From positions 1 to 8,074 of the forward strand of contig JAAUPC010000153.1 in assembly GCA_012036325.1 (NCBI GenBank): a stretch of DNA of 8,074 bases, in the 5' to 3' direction. The notes under the pieces are model-generated. The model searched no databases, was not told the origin of the DNA, and saw only the letters and a program-made list of their open reading frames with translations. Below, one piece after another: positions 4,840 to 8,074 of this stretch (positions are counted from its first letter, which is position 1; each line of letters starts with the position of its first letter). This DNA comes from Paracoccaceae bacterium (lineage in GTDB: Bacteria; Pseudomonadota; Alphaproteobacteria; Rhodobacterales; Rhodobacteraceae). The translations under genes and the position numbers were made by a program.

Positions 4840-6021
4840 ATGTTCCTGCCCTTCTTCCAGACCTTGCGGGAAGAGGGGGTTCCGACCTCCTTGCGCGAAT
4901 TCCTGGCCTTTCTGGAAGGCCTGGCCGCCGGTCTTGTGATCTATGACCCTGAGGGGTTCTATCACCTCGCCCGCACTATCCTGGTCAAGGACGAACGTCA
5001 CATCGACCGTTTCGACCGCGCCTTCGCCCGCAGTTTCGCAGGGCTTGAGGGCATCACACCGGAACAGGTGCTAAACGCGCTGAACCTACCGAAAGACTGG
5101 CTGGAGAAACTGGCAGAACGCCACCTTTCGGCCGAAGAACGCGCGGCCATTCAAGCGCTTGGCGGGTTTGACAAGCTGATGGAGACGCTGCGCGAGCGTC
5201 TGGCCGAACAGAAGGGCCGCCATCAGGGCGGGTCGAAATGGATCGGCACCGCTGGGACCAGCCCCTTTGGCGCTTACGGCTACAACCCCGAAGGCGTGCG
5301 CATCGGTCAAGGGGAAAGCCGCCACCAGCGCGCCGTCAAGGTCTGGGACCGGCGCGAATTTCGCAACCTTGATGGCGACGCCGAACTTGGCACCCGCACC
5401 TTGAAACTCGCCCTCCGCCGCCTTCGCCGCTGGGCGCGGGAAGGGGCGGCGGAAGAGCTTGACCTTGACGCCACCATCCGCGCCACCGCCGCGCAAGGCT
5501 GGCTGGACGTGCAGACCCGGGCGGAGCGGCGGAATGCGGTGAAGGTCCTTCTCCTTCTCGATATCGGCGGGTCGATGGACCCCCATGTGAAGGTGATGGA
5601 GGATCTCTTTACTGCCGCGAAGGCCGAATTCCGGCATCTTGAGGTCTTCTATTTCCACAACTGCCCCTACGAAGGCCTCTGGCGCGACAACCGCCGCCGC
5701 TGGGACGCGCAAACCCCGACCTGGGAGGTGATCCGCACCTATGGCCCTGACTGGCGCGTCATCATCGTTGGCGACGCGGCGATGTCGCCCTATGAGATCA
5801 CCCACCCCGGAGGGGCCAATGAACACTGGAACCCGGAGGCGGGTGCCGTCTGGCTACGACGGATTTTCGCGCAATGGCCGTATCACCTGTGGATCAACCC
5901 GGTGGCTGAGGGCGATTGGGGCTACACCCAGTCCACCCGCCTGATCAGTGACCTGACCCCGGGCCGGATGGTGCCCATGACGCTGGACGGACTATCCAAG
6001 GGATTGAAGGGCCTGCGATGA
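4840..6021 (+). CDS. CoxE-type VWA-domain protein, putative MoxR partner
   Basis: The 393-residue cytoplasmic protein belongs to the CoxE-like VWA group (COG3825 type). The N-terminal half is helical (FLAFLEGLAAGL at 21-32, then a charged region to about 125). A Gly-rich segment follows (GTAGTSPFGAYGYNPEG, 136-152). The VWA domain begins near 234: VLLLLDIGGSMD (236-247) is the MIDAS metal site with D241, G243 in place of the usual Ser, S245 and D247. VIIVGDAAMSP (307-317) supplies the later acidic residue, D312. Length is normal. VWA proteins of this kind act with MoxR AAA+ ATPases, here presumably the one at 785-1624, to activate or insert parts of other complexes. No clear Shine-Dalgarno precedes ATG 4840, but the previous stop is only 3 bases away, so coupled re-initiation is likely. 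Its stop overlaps the next start (ATGA). Confidence 0.9.
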   Translation: MFLPFFQTLREEGVPTSLREFLAFLEGLAAGLVIYDPEGFYHLARTILVKDERHIDRFDRAFARSFAGLEGITPEQVLNALNLPKDWLEKLAERHLSAEERAAIQALGGFDKLMETLRERLAEQKGRHQGGSKWIGTAGTSPFGAYGYNPEGVRIGQGESRHQRAVKVWDRREFRNLDGDAELGTRTLKLALRRLRRWAREGAAEELDLDATIRATAAQGWLDVQTRAERRNAVKVLLLLDIGGSMDPHVKVMEDLFTAAKAEFRHLEVFYFHNCPYEGLWRDNRRRWDAQTPTWEVIRTYGPDWRVIIVGDAAMSPYEITHPGGANEHWNPEAGAVWLRRIFAQWPYHLWINPVAEGDWGYTQSTRLISDLTPGRMVPMTLDGLSKGLKGLR

Positions 6022-6362
6022 TCAGCCTTTGGCGCAAGCGGCCCATCCTCACCTCGGCCTTCCTTCTGGCCTGTGCGGTGACGCTGTTCTTTGCCGGGCG
6101 CATCGTGGTGCAGACCATCTACTGGCAGACGCATCAGGATGTCGCGGTGGAACCCTGGATGACCGTGGGCTATGTCGCCCGGTCCTGGGACCTTGACCCT
6201 CGCACCCTTGACCGGCTGGCGGGCCTACCCCTGCCCGAGGTGAAGGGCCGCCCTCAACCTTTAAGTGAGATTGCCAGGGATCGGGGGGTTCCGGTCGAAA
6301 CCCTTATCGCCGATGTCGAAGCCGCCATCGCCACCTTGCGCCAGATGGACCCCGGCGAATGA
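6018..6362 (+). CDS. Single-pass membrane protein of unknown function
   Basis: The 114-residue protein has a positively charged N-terminus (WRKR, 5-8) and one membrane helix at about 9-27, predicting a cytoplasmic N-terminus and a periplasmic domain. The soluble part seems to contain two related helical units: TVGYVARSWDLDPRTLDRL (49-67) and PLSEIARDRGVPVETLIADV (81-100), each with the pattern hydrophobic-x-x-hydrophobic-A-R-x-x-x-hydrophobic-x-hydrophobic. Similar paired units occur in soluble tails of some membrane redox proteins, as I recall, but I cannot name a family. It starts as ATGA on the VWA stop with GAAGGG about 6 bases before the ATG, and its own stop overlaps the DedA start in the same way, so it belongs firmly to this operon. 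Confidence 0.82.
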   Translation: MISLWRKRPILTSAFLLACAVTLFFAGRIVVQTIYWQTHQDVAVEPWMTVGYVARSWDLDPRTLDRLAGLPLPEVKGRPQPLSEIARDRGVPVETLIADVEAAIATLRQMDPGE

Positions 6363-6979
6363 CCGACTGGCTTCTGGCCCTCGTGCCGCAATACGGGCTT
6401 TGGCTTCTGGCGGCGACGACGTTCCTCTCTTGCCTTGCCCTGCCCTTCCCCGCCTCGATCCTGATGCTGACGGCGGGCGGCTTTGCAGCGGCGGGGGACC
6501 TAGTTCTCTGGCAGACCCTCATGGCGGCGGCGGCGGGCGGCATTCTTGGCGATCAGTTGGGCTATTGGGCCGGGCGGCGCTATGGCGCGGCCTTCCTGAC
6601 CCGTCTGCGCAAGGATCCCGCGCGTGACAAGCTTCTGGCGCGGGCGGACGCGATGATGGACCGGCGCGGGGTGCTGGCGGTATTCTTTTCGCGCTGGCTG
6701 GTCAGCCCGCTGGGGCCATGGGTCAACCTGACGGCGGGCAGCACCGGCTATGGCTGGCACCGTTTCACCCTGGCCGCCGTGGCAGGTGAGGCGGTCTGGG
6801 CCGGGCTCTACGTCGGCACCGGCCATGTCTTTGCCGGCAATGTCGAAGCGGCAAGCGAGATGCTGGGATCGGTCCTTGGCCTGATGGCCGGCGGGGGCGC
6901 AGTTCTGGCGCTTGGCTATTGGCTGATGGAGGCCAGCAGAACGGATGTCGCAGCGGGTTTGAAGGACGGCCAAGTGTGA
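6359..6979 (+). CDS. DedA-family (VTT-domain) membrane protein
   Basis: The 206-residue integral membrane protein has the DedA layout: an N-terminal helix, the re-entrant segment ALPFPASILMLTAGGFAA (27-44), GDQLGYWAGRRYG (64-76), a basic cytoplasmic stretch (82-103), then FFSRWLVSPLGPWVNLTAG (109-127) and two closing helices. DedA proteins move or scramble lipids in the inner membrane; some recycle undecaprenyl phosphate, and others affect membrane energetics. In this protein the acidic residue usually found after the first Pro motif is absent, and the second Arg of the R-(x)n-P-x-x-R motif is replaced within PLGP, so it appears to be a divergent subgroup and substrate transfer should not be assumed. 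It begins at the ATGA overlap with the preceding gene and lies 13 bases before the M48 gene. Confidence 0.87.
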   Translation: MTDWLLALVPQYGLWLLAATTFLSCLALPFPASILMLTAGGFAAAGDLVLWQTLMAAAAGGILGDQLGYWAGRRYGAAFLTRLRKDPARDKLLARADAMMDRRGVLAVFFSRWLVSPLGPWVNLTAGSTGYGWHRFTLAAVAGEAVWAGLYVGTGHVFAGNVEAASEMLGSVLGLMAGGGAVLALGYWLMEASRTDVAAGLKDGQV

Positions 6980-6992
6980 CTATATCCCCCGC

Positions 6993-7690
6993 ATGATCAA
7001 GTTCATGCCCCTCATCCTGGCCGTCGGCTATGCCATCCTGATGCTGCGCTTTTCGATGTGGCGCACCAAGCGGATGCTTGATGCGCAATCGAAACCCTTG
7101 ACCGATCCGTCGATCACCCGGCTGGCCGACCAGATGGCCGCCGCGATGGACCTGCCGGAAATCAAGGTCCATGTGTTCGAGGTGGAGCCGGTCAACGGCC
7201 TTGCCGCCCCCGATGGGCGGATTTTCCTGACGCGCGGTTTTTGAACCGCAAGGCGCGCGGCGAGGTTTCGGCGGAGGAGCTCGCATCTGTCATCGCGCAT
7301 GAGTTGGGCCACGTTGCCTTGGGCCACATGCGCCGCCGGATGATCGACTTCACCGGCCAGAACGCGGTGTTCGTCATGCTGTCGGCGATCCTGAACCGGT
7401 ATTTGCCCTTCATCGGCATCTGGATCGCCAACTTCCTTGCCTCTGCGCTGATGGCCCGCCTCTCGCGGCGCGATGAGTTTGAGGCCGATGCCTATGCCTC
7501 GGCCCTTCTGATCAAGGCCGGAATCGGCACCGCACCGCAAAAGTCGCTCTTCCGCAAGCTTGAGGCGCTGACCGCGAACCACAGCGAAGGCGTGCCGGCC
7601 TGGATGCTAAGCCACCCGAAAACCGCCGAACGCATCGCTGCGATTGAGGCGAATGAAGCGCGCTGGATGCCACCGCTGCAAATTTCTTGA
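6993..7690 (+). pseudogene. M48-family zinc metalloprotease, interrupted by a one-base frameshift
   Basis: Two abutting frames together encode one M48 peptidase. The first (6993-7244) gives 83 residues: a membrane helix (about 4-20), then PVNGLAAPDGRIFLTRGF, after which TGA stops it. The second frame, read from 7241, continues with AEELASVIAHELGHVALGH, the zinc-binding HExxH, and later RRDEFEADAYA, whose first Glu is the third zinc ligand, then SHPKTAERI, the usual C-terminal block. One extra T in the run at 7238-7242 would give RGF-LNRKARGEV and restore a protein of about 232 residues, normal for the small M48 group. If joined, His103, Glu104, His107 and Glu162 form the active site. The first fragment alone lacks every catalytic residue. 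The cause may be mutation, sequencing error or -1 slippage at TTT-TGA. No good ribosome binding site precedes ATG 6993; it starts 13 bases after the DedA stop. Confidence 0.85.
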
Positions 7691-7702
7691 GGAAGAAATT
7701 TG
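7679..7702. terminator. Palindromic hairpin 1 at the M48 gene end
   Basis: A perfect 10-bp inverted repeat (arms 7679-7688 and 7693-7702) surrounds the loop GAGG. The stem is A/T-rich, with an AAATTT block, in otherwise GC-rich sequence. The M48 stop codon (7688-7690) lies inside it. It sits between converging genes and is symmetric, so it could terminate transcription from either side. Confidence 0.6.
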
Positions 7703-7703
7703 T

Positions 7704-7727
7704 CAAAATCCTTGTTCAAGGATTTTG
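7704..7727. terminator. Palindromic hairpin 2, bidirectional terminator candidate
   Basis: A perfect 11-bp inverted repeat (arms 7704-7714 and 7717-7727) has only TT at the centre, so the top pair or two would open in RNA. Each arm begins CAAAATCC and each 3' side ends GGATTTTG, which gives a T-run on both strands. It is one base from hairpin 1, has the same 24-base length, and agrees with it at 17 of 24 positions. It lies 5 bases from the stop of the PIN-domain gene. Confidence 0.65.
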
Positions 7728-7731
7728 CGCG

Positions 7732-8074
7732 TCAGACCCCCATCGCCTTGGCAAGACGGTAAAGCCGCACCCGCTTCAGCAGGGCCTTAAGGGGGACGGG
7801 TTGGCCTGAAATCGCCTCAGCCTTGGCGCGCACCGTTTCCACAACCCGGGCCATGGCTTCCGGGTGGTGCGACTGCACCTCCCACAAGAACCCATCGGGG
7901 TCGCGGCGGGTGATGCCTTCGGCGGCCAACACATGGCCCGGAAAATCCTGCGCGTTGAAGGTGATGATCGCGTCCGCCCCGCTGGCGATGGCGGTGGCCA
8001 GCACATGCACATCGTTGGGGTCAGGTAGCAGAAGCCGGGCCTCGATCTCTGGCGCTCACGGGTCAGGGCCGGGG
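7732..8074 (-). pseudogene. PIN-domain protein (VapC-like), C-terminal part, interrupted
   Basis: The minus-strand frame ending at 7732 encodes the C-terminal half of a PIN-domain protein. LPDPNDVHVLATAIASGADA followed by IITFNAQDFP is the conserved core, with the acidic residues of a Mg-dependent ribonuclease site. After it come DPDGFLWEV and a basic helical tail (LLKRVRLYRLAKAMGV). Members of this group (PIN_3 type) are usually about 190 residues and often act as toxins next to a helix-turn-helix antitoxin. Here the frame meets TGA at 8058-8056. The residues on both sides, PGPDP before and APEIEARLLL after, look like continuous PIN-protein sequence, which suggests a nonsense change or nearby indel. 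The only start codon after the stop is a GTG at 8010, which lies inside the conserved core and would give a 92-residue protein lacking the N-terminal half of the domain. The rest of the gene lies beyond the right edge. Confidence 0.6.

Noticed and set aside
5086..5826. A 246-codon minus-strand frame inside the VWA gene
   Set aside because: It is a shadow of the VWA reading frame; the plus strand has the MIDAS motif and proper operon spacing.
7241..7690. The second M48 segment as an independent gene starting at TTG 7241
   Set aside because: It begins in mid-domain at the frameshift with no ribosome binding site and lacks the membrane helix; it is better read as the continuation of the frame from 6993.
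1..8074. Mobile element, prophage, CRISPR array or tRNA gene
   Set aside because: No transposase or integrase, terminal repeats, spaced direct repeats or tRNA cloverleaf were seen by eye on either strand.

Overview
The window is high-GC DNA whose gene content and protein sequences point to the Rhodobacterales (Rhodobacter/Paracoccus-type alphaproteobacteria). The best indicators are a short DksA with a degenerate zinc finger, a DUF2927 lipoprotein, a CoxE-type VWA protein and an ArsR-SRPBCC cassette. The genus cannot be fixed from the sequence alone. No tRNA, rRNA, CRISPR array, insertion sequence or phage gene was seen. No gene-free stretch exceeds 300 bases; the longest is about 285 bases, between the arsR-like gene and the lipoprotein gene.

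Layout. Positions 1-118 (minus) hold the N-terminus of a flavoprotein. Positions 191-613 (minus) are dksA, followed by a hairpin terminator just ahead of the flavoprotein. A divergent intergenic region leads to a MoxR-type AAA+ ATPase (785-1624, plus). Converging on it, with a 23-base overlap of coding ends, is a three-gene minus-strand operon: an ArsR-type repressor and two tandem paralogous SRPBCC/AHSA1 proteins, joined by 14-base and 4-base overlaps. A divergent region of about 285 bases then opens a long plus-strand gene train: DUF2927 lipoprotein, 56-residue two-helix membrane protein, CoxE-type VWA protein, single-pass membrane protein, DedA-family membrane protein, and an M48 metalloprotease that is split by a one-base frameshift. 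Two adjacent, related 24-base palindromes close the train. They face a minus-strand PIN-domain gene that is cut by an in-frame stop and by the window edge.

How the genes may work together. MoxR AAA+ ATPases and CoxE-type VWA proteins are known to act as pairs (for example CbbQ/CbbO, NorQ/NorD, RavA/ViaA). Here the two halves lie about 3.2 kb apart, with the ArsR-SRPBCC cassette and the lipoprotein gene between them. The VWA gene is tightly packed with membrane and envelope genes. I infer, without proof, that the plus-strand train encodes an envelope-associated AAA+/VWA remodelling system of unknown client. The ArsR-SRPBCC operon looks like an independent self-regulated unit.

The two damaged genes (M48 and PIN) lie next to each other at the right end. 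This could be real decay or a stretch of poorer sequence. The strongest points for follow-up are the M48 frameshift at a T-run inside a small hairpin, the twin palindromes, the split MoxR/VWA pair and the uncharacterised small membrane proteins.
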